Source: Thomasclavelia spiroformis (GTDB taxonomy: Bacteria > Bacillota_I > Bacilli_A > Erysipelotrichales > Coprobacillaceae). Taken from it: DNA of 28,925 nt. This document shows positions 17,103 through 25,596 of the stretch, piece after piece (the first letter of the stretch is position 1; every line of letters begins with the position of its first letter). The stretch is taken from positions 1 to 28,925 of the forward strand of contig JAGZCC010000027.1 in NCBI GenBank assembly GCA_018369555.1. The letters run 5' to 3'. A model generated the notes under the pieces. It was not told the origin of the DNA, ran no database searches, and worked only from the letters and a program-made list of their open reading frames with translations. A program made the position numbers and the translations under genes.

Positions 17103-18170
17103 TTAATCTCCAAATGAAATTCCTAATAATCTAGCATTATTTACTTCTTCATTACAAGGTTCAACATATTTCAATTTACCAGCTGATTCTTCTAGAGAAA
17201 TAGCAGTAACAGAGTTGTTTTTTAAAACTACAAGCTTTCCATAATTTTTATCCATAATTAACTTAGCACCTTCAACTCCAAAACGTGTTGCCATTACTCG
17301 ATCATATGGACATGGATTTCCACCACGTTGAATATGCCCTGGACAAGCGACTTTTATTTCACAATCAATATATTTTTTTAATTTATCAGCAATTTCATGA
17401 ACTACTGACTGTCCTTCACGAGCGGCAACTTTCAATTTATAATGCTTTTTATTAAGTAAAGCATCGTTTTTAGAAATTGCTCCTTCAGCACAAGCAATAA
17501 TAGTATATTTTTGACCATTAGCTTGACGTCGTTTAATCGTATGAGCAATTTTCTCGATATCATATGGAATTTCTGGTATTAAGATAATATCCGCCCCTGA
17601 AGCAATGCCTGCTGATAAACAAATATGTCCAACTTTATGGCCCATAATTTCAATAATAAAAACTCGACTATGGCTAGCAGCAGTTGTATGAATTTGATCA
17701 ATATAATTAGTAACAATATCAATTGCTGATTGATAACCAAATGTATAATCTGTTCCCCAAGTATCATTATCGATGGTTTTTGGTAAACAAATTATATTCA
17801 ATCCTTCTTGTGCTAACATATTAGCAGATTTTAATGAACCATTTCCACCTAAAACAACTAAGCAATCTAAATCTAGTTGTTTATATGTTTTCTTCATGGC
17901 TTCAACTTTATTAAAGCCATTTTCGATTATTCTCATTTTTTTAAATGGACATCTAGATGTTTTAAGGATTGTGCCACCAACGTTAATAATATCAAAGAAA
18001 TCTTCGGGTTGCATTATTTTATAATCTCCATACATTAAACCTTTATAACCATAAAGAAAACCGATTATTTCTACATCTTTAATATTATTATATAAAGTTT
18101 TAGCTAATCCACGCATAGTTGCATTTAATGATTGACAATCCCCACCACTTGTTAATATTCCAACTTTCAT
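17103..18170 (-). CDS. 6-phosphofructokinase family protein with atypical phosphoryl-donor site
   Basis: A 355-residue PfkA-superfamily enzyme that should phosphorylate fructose 6-phosphate at C1. Substrate-side residues are conserved: TSRCPF (Arg73 area), TIDND with catalytic Asp134, SHSRVF with Arg169, CAEGAI, and GHIQRGG with PYDR. The donor site is unusual: the usual GGDGS is GGNGS (108-112), with Asn110 in place of the Mg-ATP-binding Asp103 of E. coli PfkA. The residue corresponding to Gly124 is Lys131 (PKTIDND), as in pyrophosphate-dependent enzymes, while the position corresponding to Gly104 stays Gly as in ATP enzymes. MGR is MGH. It is thus a hybrid type; ATP is the default guess, but PPi or polyphosphate use is open. 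AAGGAG precedes the ATG. It lies 25 bases after ppk, so the two are cotranscribed. Confidence 0.85.
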   Translation of the reverse strand: MKVGILTSGGDCQSLNATMRGLAKTLYNNIKDVEIIGFLYGYKGLMYGDYKIMQPEDFFDIINVGGTILKTSRCPFKKMRIIENGFNKVEAMKKTYKQLDLDCLVVLGGNGSLKSANMLAQEGLNIICLPKTIDNDTWGTDYTFGYQSAIDIVTNYIDQIHTTAASHSRVFIIEIMGHKVGHICLSAGIASGADIILIPEIPYDIEKIAHTIKRRQANGQKYTIIACAEGAISKNDALLNKKHYKLKVAAREGQSVVHEIADKLKKYIDCEIKVACPGHIQRGGNPCPYDRVMATRFGVEGAKLIMDKNYGKLVVLKNNSVTAISLEESAGKLKYVEPCNEEVNNARLLGISFGD

Positions 18171-18195
18171 TTAATCACTCCTTAAACCTAATGAT

Positions 18196-20226
18196 TTATT
18201 TAAAAAAATATTCTTGACTATTTAATTCTGGTAATTTGTTTTTTATTCGTTTATAACTACCATCTGATAATAACTCACAAGCTTTAACATTATCTTTTAA
18301 CATTGTGTTAAACATTGAAACAAGTCTTTTTTTAATTTTTTCATCTAAAATAGGTGCAGCAACTTCTACTCGTCGTGCTAAATTTCTTGTCATTAAATCA
18401 GCAGATGAAATGTATACTTTTTGATTATCACCTTTTCCAAAAATATAAATTCTAGAATGTTCTAAGTATCTTCCTACTATAGAAATTACTCTAATATTTT
18501 CAGTATAGCCTTGGACACCTGGAATGATACAACAAATTCCACGAACAATCATATCAATTTTAACCCCTGCTTGACTTGCTTCAATCAATTTATCAATCAT
18601 TCTTTTACTAGTTACCGAATTGCATTTAAACCCAACATATGCTTCTTTACCACTTTTAGCAAGTTCTATTTGTTCATCGATATATTCAAATATTTTAGTA
18701 ATCATACAGTTAGGGGCTACCATTAAATATTGTGTGTTACTTTCAGTTTCTCCTAAGCTTAAATGGTTAAAGATTGTATTAATTTCTTCACCAATTTCAT
18801 AGTTAGATGTCATTAAAGATATATCAGTATATAACTTAGAAGTTATTTCATTATAATTACCAGTACCAACTTGACATACATAATTAATGCCTTGATTATT
18901 TTTACAAGTAATTAGACATATTTTTGAGTGAACTTTTAAACCATCTAATCCATATATAACCCGACAACCAGATTCTTCTAAACGTTTAGACCAATCAATA
19001 TTATTTTCTTCATCAAAACGTGCTCGTAATTCTACTAAAACAACGACCTCTTTTCCATTTTCAGCAGCTCTAATTAATGATTTAACAATTTTTGAATTTT
19101 TCGCAACACGATATAATGTCATTTTAATACTTACTACACTTGGATCACGACTTGCTTCTTCAAGTAATCTTAAAAAAGGAGACATAGATTCAAAGGGATA
19201 AGTAAGTAATATATCTCGTTTCAAAATTTGTTTAATCATAGGAATTCTATTTTCAACTAATTGACTATTTTTTGCCTCAAGTTTTTTATAAAACATTTCT
19301 GGATGCATAAATTTTAAATTATCACGTAATTGATTAATAAATTTCAAATCCAAAGGTGCACTGCTAATAAATACTTGATTTTTCTTTAAATTTAAAAAAT
19401 TCATAAGCATTAATATTTCCAGTTCTTCTAATCCCTCAGACATTTCTAAACGAATTGGACTTAATTTTCGTCGTTGTTTAATTAAATTTTCCATCATTTC
19501 ACGATAATCATCATGTCCTTCTAATGAATGATCGTCTTCTTCAATATCGGCACTTCTAGTAACCCTAATAAACGCTTTATTTTTAATAGTATATTTTGCA
19601 AAGATTTTTGAGATAAAATGTAATATGACATCTTCAACTAAAATAAATTTACCATTCATACTAGGAATTGCTAATATTCGATCATCCATTGCATTTCCAC
19701 AAGAAACAATTCCCATTTTACGTTTTCCTTTTTTGGATTCTAATTGAACAACAATATATAATTCACGATTATTTAAAAAAGGAAAAGGCTGTCTTTTTGA
19801 AATTACTTGTGGAGAAATAAGTGGCAATATTTCTCTTTCAAAATAATTTTCAAGATATTTACGATCGTTTTTATCTTTTATTTGTGAGTATTTTAAAATT
19901 TCCCAACCATAATTTTTTAAGGATTCTAAGATATTATGATAAATGCGATCTTTTTTCTTATTAAGATATGTAATCTTTTTTAGGCAGCTTTTTAATTGCT
20001 CTTCACCTGTCATTTCAGTTTTGTTATCTCTAGATGCAGGATAAAAAAGCATTTGATCGTATAAAGAACCTATACGAACCATAAAAAATTCATCGAGATT
20101 TGATGAAAATATAGAGACGAAATTAAGTTTTTCCCCTAGTGGCACCGTAGAATCTTTTGCTTGCATTAATACACGATCATTAAATTTTAACCAAGAAAGT
20201 TCTCGGTTTTCTTTACAACCATACAT
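18196..20226 (-). CDS. ppk: Polyphosphate kinase 1
   Basis: Reversibly transfers the terminal phosphate of ATP to a growing inorganic polyphosphate chain. The 676-residue length and domain order are normal: N-terminal NRELSWLKFNDRVL, SNLDEFFMVR, then two phospholipase-D-like domains. The two active-site histidines are His433 (GLKVHSKIC), the phosphorylated one matching His435 of E. coli, and His590 (YLEHSRIY), matching His592. The start has AGGAGG about 8 bases upstream. It is the first gene of a minus-strand unit with the atypical phosphofructokinase and the unknown protein, an arrangement that hints at a link between phosphate storage and glycolysis. No Pho-box-like site was identified upstream. 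Confidence 0.95.
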   Translation of the reverse strand: MYGCKENRELSWLKFNDRVLMQAKDSTVPLGEKLNFVSIFSSNLDEFFMVRIGSLYDQMLFYPASRDNKTEMTGEEQLKSCLKKITYLNKKKDRIYHNILESLKNYGWEILKYSQIKDKNDRKYLENYFEREILPLISPQVISKRQPFPFLNNRELYIVVQLESKKGKRKMGIVSCGNAMDDRILAIPSMNGKFILVEDVILHFISKIFAKYTIKNKAFIRVTRSADIEEDDHSLEGHDDYREMMENLIKQRRKLSPIRLEMSEGLEELEILMLMNFLNLKKNQVFISSAPLDLKFINQLRDNLKFMHPEMFYKKLEAKNSQLVENRIPMIKQILKRDILLTYPFESMSPFLRLLEEASRDPSVVSIKMTLYRVAKNSKIVKSLIRAAENGKEVVVLVELRARFDEENNIDWSKRLEESGCRVIYGLDGLKVHSKICLITCKNNQGINYVCQVGTGNYNEITSKLYTDISLMTSNYEIGEEINTIFNHLSLGETESNTQYLMVAPNCMITKIFEYIDEQIELAKSGKEAYVGFKCNSVTSKRMIDKLIEASQAGVKIDMIVRGICCIIPGVQGYTENIRVISIVGRYLEHSRIYIFGKGDNQKVYISSADLMTRNLARRVEVAAPILDEKIKKRLVSMFNTMLKDNVKACELLSDGSYKRIKNKLPELNSQEYFFK

Positions 20227-20365
20227 ATTTATTACCTCCTAGTCTAAATATATAATTGGATATTATATTAATTTTTTTAAGAAAGCTATCTATTTATAGT
20301 AAAAATTATATAAAATATTGTTTTATTTTATGCATGTAAATTATTATTATAAAAATTTTACAACG

Positions 20366-20383
20366 TTGATATTATAATATCAA
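20366..20383. promoter_or_regulatory. 18-bp perfect palindrome in the ppk/glycosidase intergenic region
   Basis: TTGATATTATAATATCAA is identical on both strands and contains TATAAT on each. It sits between two divergent genes, about 135 bases before the glycosidase start, where a dimeric repressor could bind. The low complexity of AT-rich DNA weakens the case. Confidence 0.4.
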
Positions 20384-20439
20384 TAATGAAAGATATAAAA
20401 ATAATAAAAAATGAATAAATTTTATTAAAAATATTGTTA

Positions 20440-20453
20440 GAGAAGCGCTTACA
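20440..20453 (+). promoter_or_regulatory. Candidate CcpA (cre) site upstream of the family 2 glycosidase
   Basis: GAGAAGCGCTTACA; on the other strand TGTAAGCGCTTCTC, which fits the cre consensus (TGWAANCGNTNWCA) at its first eleven positions but not the last three. The core AAGCGCTT is intact. It lies about 65 bases before the start codon, suiting catabolite repression of a carbohydrate enzyme. Confidence 0.6.
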
Positions 20454-20516
20454 TGTTAGGATTTATGCATAGAATAATATTATATTTTCTATGGGAAAGA
20501 AAAGGAGAAAAGAACA

Positions 20517-23500
20517 ATGAAAACAAAATGGGACAAAAAGGTGTCGGTAGCATTGAGTGCTACAATGGTTTTATCCGTTGCTCCAGTAAATGTTTTAGCA
20601 AAATCTGATGCTAAAATTACTCAATCTGAACCTGAAGAGGTTTATGTTGATATTATTGGAGAAGGACAACGTTCTACTCTATTCAATGAAAATTGGAAAT
20701 TTCATCGAGGAGATGTAGAAAATGCGCAAGATGTAAATTTAAATGATACAACGTGGGAGAGTATTAATTTGCCACATGATTATAGTATAGATCAAGAATT
20801 TACAACTAGTGGAGAAGCTGAAAGTGGATTTTTACCTGGTGGTGTAGGATGGTATCGAAAATCATTCGTTGTACCTGAGAAGTATAAAGATAAGCAATTT
20901 ATGGTTGAATTCGATGGTGCTTATATGAATGCAGAGGTATATTTAAATGGTAAAAAATTAGGAGATCACCCATATGGTTATACTGCTTTTGCATTTGATC
21001 TTACTGAAGGATTAATTTATGATGGTAAAACAGAAAATGTTTTGGTAGTAAAGACTAATAATCAAATTCCAAGTAGTAGATGGTATTCTGGTAGCGGAAT
21101 TTATCGTGATGTAACATTGACAGTAACTGATGATGTTCATGTAGGATATAACGGAACGCAAATTGTTGCTCAAAATCTAGAAGCTAATAAAAATGGAACA
21201 GTAGAAGTTGATGTTACAACTACTGTAGAAAATGAAAGTGATACAACTAAGTTAATAACAGTAAAAAATACTTTGTTTAATGAAAAAGGCGAAGTTGCAA
21301 GTAATACAACAACTAGTCAAATAGAAATGGCTGCAGACAGTGTTCAAGATATTGAACAAAGCATTAATATTGAACAACCAGAATTATGGTCAGTAGATAA
21401 TGCTAATATGTATAAAATGAAAACTGAAATTGTAGCTAATGATGAAGTTTTAGATACATATGAATCTGATTATGGATTCCGTTATTTTGATTTTGATAAA
21501 GACACTGGTTTTTCATTAAATGGTGAAAAAATGAAATTAAAGGGTGTAAGTATGCACCATGACCAAGGGTCACTTGGAGCAGTTGCAAATCGTGATGCCA
21601 TTGAGCGACAGGTCAAAATACTAAAAGAAATGGGTTGTAATGCTATTCGTGTTACTCATAATCCAGCAGCATCAGCACTGTTAGATATTTGTAATGAATA
21701 TGGTATGCTTATAATTAATGAGGCATTTGATGGTTGGACAGAGTATAAAAATGGGAATGTAAGTGATTATACTTCACATTTTAAAAAGACTATTACTGAG
21801 GATAATCAAATTATTAATGGTAAACCAGGAATGCAATGGGGAGAATTTGATACTAAGGCAATGGTTGATGGAGCAAAAAATGATCCTAGTGTAATTATGT
21901 GGTCTGTTGGTAATGAAATAACTGAGGGAGTATATACTGATACTTCTCATTACGTTGATGTTGCAGGTAATATTATTGATTGGATTCAAGAAATCGATAC
22001 GAGTAGACCTGTAACTATTGGAGATAATCAAAAAAATACTAATCCTAATGCGATGATTAGTAAAATAAATCAAAAAATTTATGAATCTGGTGGGGTTGTA
22101 GGATTAAATTATGCTAATAATAGTCAAACTGTTGCAATGCATAACACTTATCCTGATTGGCCGATATATGGTTCTGAAACTGCAAGTGCAATTCATAGTC
22201 GAGGAATTTATAATGTAACTGGCAGAGATAATACTAATTTACAAATGTCTGAATATGATAATGATGAAGCTAAAGTAGGATGGGGACATTCAGCTAGTGA
22301 TGCATGGAGTTTTGTTATTAAAAATGATTTTAATGCAGGTGAATTCGCTTGGACAGGATTTGATTATATTGGAGAACCTACGCCTTGGAATGGAACTGGT
22401 TCTGGATCAGTAAGTGGTCAAGGAGCAAAACCTAAATCTTCATTCTTTGGAATTGTAGATACAGCTGGTTTTCCTAAAGATACATATTATTTATATAAGA
22501 GTCTTTGGGATGAAAATAGTACAACATTACATTTGATGTCTACATGGAATAATGATGAAATTGTTAAAGATGCAAATGGAAAAATTAAAGTAGATGTATT
22601 TACTAATGCAGCAAAAGTTGAATTGTATTTAAATGGTGAAAAAGTTGGTGAAGATAGTGCTACTAAACATACAACACCATTAGGCTATACTTATCAAACA
22701 TTCTCTAATGGAGAATTTTATCCAAGTTTTAAAGTTGCTTGGGCAGCCGGAAAATTAAGTGCCAAAGCATATGATGAAGCAGGAAATTTAATTAGCGATA
22801 CTGAAGGAAGAGATAGTGTATCAACCAATAGTAATGCAACTAAATTAGAAGCCTATGCTAATAAAACAGAAATAATGGCTGATGGAACTAGCTTGTCATA
22901 TATTACTGTTGATGTTAAAGATGCTAATAATAATATAGTTGCTGGGGCTAATAACAAAATTAATTTCTCAATTGAAGGAGAAGGAAAGATTGTTGGAGTT
23001 GATAATGGAAATCCTAGTGATACTGATAGTTATAAAGGAAATTCGAGAAAAACCTTTAGCGGAAAAGCTTTAGTAATTGTTCAGTCAACAAAAAATGAAG
23101 GTTCATTTACAGTAACCGCAAGTTCTGCTGGTTTACAATCAACAAGTGTAACTGTAAATACAAAGCGTCCTAAAGTTGAAGGCAATACTTATTTACAAAG
23201 TTATAAGATTTCTAAAAATACATATGTTGGACTTGGACAAGAACCAGAATTACCACAAACAGTTGCTGGAACTTATAACAATGGTGAAGTAAAAGAATTG
23301 AATATTGAATGGGATAGTTATGATAAATCTAAATTAAATACTGTTGGAGAATTTACAGTTACTGGAAAATTACAAGATAGTGATGCAATTGTATCAATTA
23401 CAATCCATGTAATTGGTAATGTAGTTGCAATGGAAAGTTATTCAACAGTAACTAATGTCGGTGTTATACCACAATTGCCACAAACATTACGTGGTTTCTA

Positions 23501-25457
23501 TGAAGATGGAAAATATAGTGAAGCTTTCCCAGTGGCTTGGGATATTCCTGAGGGTGCTTTTGCAAATGAAGGTATTGTAGCTATTCAGGGAACAGCAAGT
23601 GTATTAGATGGAACTAAAGATGTTATAGCAACAATTAGAGTAGCACCTAAATTAGAAGATTCTACTAATATAGCTTCTAAAGATTACCAAGATGCTCCTG
23701 TCTTTACAAATGGTAGAATGCAAAATGGTGTAGCAAGTGATCCATCAAATGTTGCAATTAGTGACTCATTATTAAGATTAAATGATGGAATTAGTAATGA
23801 AAGTGTAGATACTAATGCTAGATGGACAAACTGGTCTTTAAGAAATGAAAATCCACCAGTAGATACTTATGTACAATTAGAATGGCAAAATGAATATACG
23901 ATGCAAAATGTAAAACTTTGGCATTTTACAGATAATACATATAGTGTTTTACCGGGTGATGATAATGTTCGTTTTGAATACTTTGATAGTAAAACTAATG
24001 AATGGAAAGAAATAGAATCTTCACATATAACACAAGTTCCATATACTTCTGGTGATACACCATATGGATTTGTAACACCAATTACTACAAGTAAATTAAG
24101 GATTTGGTTAAAGGCACCACAAGCGGGTAAATGTATTGGATTAACAGAAGTCGAAGTATATAATTACATTAAACAAACAGAAGCTAATACAACTACTAAT
24201 CTTGATGAATTAAAATTAAATGATACTAACATTGAAGCTTTTGAAGGTTTTGATAGATATGATGAAGAAACTAAAACATATACTGTAAACTTAAAAACAA
24301 CTGAATATCCAACTGTTGAAGCAAGTGCTAAAAATAATGAATCAATCACTGTTTTACCGGTATATAACGATGAAGTTAAAATCAGTGTAAAATCAGAAGA
24401 TGGTAAATCTGTTATAATTTATACAATTAAGTATAATAAAGAAGTAACAGAAGTAGATAAAAATAAACTTCATGAATATGTAAATAGTCAAGAAATTACT
24501 AATGCTATTAATTCAATTGATAAATACACTGTTGAGTCATATCAAACATTTAAAGAAACATATGATAAAGCAAATGAAGTATTAGTAAAAGCAGATGCAA
24601 CACAAGACGAAGTAAATCAAGCTTATCAATTATTAAAGACTGCATATGAAAAGCTAGAAGAAAGAGTAATTGAAGGAAATGCAAATAAATTTGAATTATC
24701 AATTGCAATAGATTTAGCTAAAACAATAACTGATGAGGATTTAAAGAATGTTATACCGTTAGTGGTAGTTGAATTTAAAGATGCGTTTGCTCAGGCTCAA
24801 ATAATTTTAGATAAAGCAGATGCAACACAAGATGAAGTTGATACAGCGTTTAATCGTCTTGCAAATGCTATGTGGAAATTAGAATTCTACAAAGGTGATA
24901 AGGCAAAATTACAAAAATTTGTTGAACAGTTAGCTAGTTTAAATAAAGATGAATATAGCAACAAAACTTGGCTTACATTTGAAGCAGCATTAAACAATGC
25001 CAATGCTGTTTTGGCTAATGAAAATGCAATGCAAGAAGAAGTAGATGAAACATATACTAAATTAGTTAAAGCGTTCTTAGAATTAAGATTGATTCCAAAT
25101 AAAGATTTATTGGCTGATTTAATTAATCAAGCAGAAAGATTAAATGCTAATGATTATACAGTAGAGTCTTACGCTAAATTAAATACAGCACTTGTAAATG
25201 CTAAAAGTGTATTTGGAAATGTTGATGCAACAATAGAAGATGTAACTGCAGCCGAACAAGCAATTGAAACAGCGTTAACAGAATTAGTAAAAAAATCATC
25301 TTTATCAAATAATGATAGTAGTATAGTAAATAACGGTGACACTACAAGCATAAAAACAGGTGATGTAACTAGTTTTGCAAGTATAACAGGTTTAGGAGCT
25401 TCATTAAGTGCTCTTGCATACTTATTTGTTTCTAAAAAGAAAAAAAATAAGAAATAA
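20517..25457 (+). CDS. Wall-anchored glycoside hydrolase family 2 protein (beta-galactosidase-like)
   Basis: A 1646-residue secreted glycosidase. Signal peptide 1-28 (ending NVLA). About 50-205 GH2 sugar-binding domain (NENWKFHRGD, GVGWYRKSF), 205-315 immunoglobulin-like, 325-640 TIM barrel with acid/base Glu467 (MWSVGNEI) and nucleophile Glu554 (YGSETASA). About 695-760 DUF4982-like, 775-880 GH2 C-terminal Ig-like, 885-1040 two Big_4-type domains (QEPELPQTVAGTY), 1045-1218 a discoidin/CBM32-like domain, 1225-1310 a cadherin-like beta domain, 1316-1600 four FIVAR repeats, then IKTGD (1612-1616), hydrophobic segment and lysine tail. It should cleave terminal beta-galactose (or similar) from glycans at the cell surface; GH2 also includes glucuronidases and mannosidases, so the sugar is not certain. 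AAGGAG precedes the ATG. A cre-like site suggests glucose repression. Monocistronic with its own terminator. Confidence 0.92.
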   Translation: MKTKWDKKVSVALSATMVLSVAPVNVLAKSDAKITQSEPEEVYVDIIGEGQRSTLFNENWKFHRGDVENAQDVNLNDTTWESINLPHDYSIDQEFTTSGEAESGFLPGGVGWYRKSFVVPEKYKDKQFMVEFDGAYMNAEVYLNGKKLGDHPYGYTAFAFDLTEGLIYDGKTENVLVVKTNNQIPSSRWYSGSGIYRDVTLTVTDDVHVGYNGTQIVAQNLEANKNGTVEVDVTTTVENESDTTKLITVKNTLFNEKGEVASNTTTSQIEMAADSVQDIEQSINIEQPELWSVDNANMYKMKTEIVANDEVLDTYESDYGFRYFDFDKDTGFSLNGEKMKLKGVSMHHDQGSLGAVANRDAIERQVKILKEMGCNAIRVTHNPAASALLDICNEYGMLIINEAFDGWTEYKNGNVSDYTSHFKKTITEDNQIINGKPGMQWGEFDTKAMVDGAKNDPSVIMWSVGNEITEGVYTDTSHYVDVAGNIIDWIQEIDTSRPVTIGDNQKNTNPNAMISKINQKIYESGGVVGLNYANNSQTVAMHNTYPDWPIYGSETASAIHSRGIYNVTGRDNTNLQMSEYDNDEAKVGWGHSASDAWSFVIKNDFNAGEFAWTGFDYIGEPTPWNGTGSGSVSGQGAKPKSSFFGIVDTAGFPKDTYYLYKSLWDENSTTLHLMSTWNNDEIVKDANGKIKVDVFTNAAKVELYLNGEKVGEDSATKHTTPLGYTYQTFSNGEFYPSFKVAWAAGKLSAKAYDEAGNLISDTEGRDSVSTNSNATKLEAYANKTEIMADGTSLSYITVDVKDANNNIVAGANNKINFSIEGEGKIVGVDNGNPSDTDSYKGNSRKTFSGKALVIVQSTKNEGSFTVTASSAGLQSTSVTVNTKRPKVEGNTYLQSYKISKNTYVGLGQEPELPQTVAGTYNNGEVKELNIEWDSYDKSKLNTVGEFTVTGKLQDSDAIVSITIHVIGNVVAMESYSTVTNVGVIPQLPQTLRGFYEDGKYSEAFPVAWDIPEGAFANEGIVAIQGTASVLDGTKDVIATIRVAPKLEDSTNIASKDYQDAPVFTNGRMQNGVASDPSNVAISDSLLRLNDGISNESVDTNARWTNWSLRNENPPVDTYVQLEWQNEYTMQNVKLWHFTDNTYSVLPGDDNVRFEYFDSKTNEWKEIESSHITQVPYTSGDTPYGFVTPITTSKLRIWLKAPQAGKCIGLTEVEVYNYIKQTEANTTTNLDELKLNDTNIEAFEGFDRYDEETKTYTVNLKTTEYPTVEASAKNNESITVLPVYNDEVKISVKSEDGKSVIIYTIKYNKEVTEVDKNKLHEYVNSQEITNAINSIDKYTVESYQTFKETYDKANEVLVKADATQDEVNQAYQLLKTAYEKLEERVIEGNANKFELSIAIDLAKTITDEDLKNVIPLVVVEFKDAFAQAQIILDKADATQDEVDTAFNRLANAMWKLEFYKGDKAKLQKFVEQLASLNKDEYSNKTWLTFEAALNNANAVLANENAMQEEVDETYTKLVKAFLELRLIPNKDLLADLINQAERLNANDYTVESYAKLNTALVNAKSVFGNVDATIEDVTAAEQAIETALTELVKKSSLSNNDSSIVNNGDTTSIKTGDVTSFASITGLGASLSALAYLFVSKKKKNKK
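24684..25457 (+). repeat. FIVAR stalk plus anchor module, copy in the glycosidase
   Basis: Homologous to 7359-8132 in the protease gene, with the same order of three FIVAR repeats and the same NNGDTTS[VI]KTGD anchor. The glycosidase has one more FIVAR repeat (about residues 1316-1383) before this shared block. Confidence 0.85.
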
Positions 25458-25472
25458 ATCTATTATTGATAT

Positions 25473-25511
25473 GGGTAAAATCGCTTTACAAAAAGTGGTT
25501 TTACCTTTTTT
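25473..25511 (+). terminator. Rho-independent terminator of the glycosidase gene
   Basis: Fourteen-base stem: 25473-25486 (GGTAAAATCGCTTT) with 25491-25504 (AAAGTGGTTTTACC), two G-T wobbles, 4-base loop, then seven T. Confidence 0.88.
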
Positions 25512-25524
25512 TGTTTGATTAAAT

Positions 25525-25560
25525 ATAAAAAGCTATTGAATATTATTATATCCAATAGCT
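25525..25560 (-). terminator. Terminator of the uracil permease gene
   Basis: Arms 25531-25543 and 25548-25560 pair with one mismatch around a 4-base loop. On the minus strand the stem is followed by TTTTTATATTT, so it serves the minus-strand permease. Confidence 0.75.
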
Positions 25561-25596
25561 CTATATATAATAAAATAGTAATTTATAAGTTAAAAT

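Noticed and set aside
17103..18170. Firm call as a pyrophosphate-dependent phosphofructokinase
   Set aside because: Only Lys131 fits; the 104-equivalent is Gly rather than Asp, so the donor is left open.
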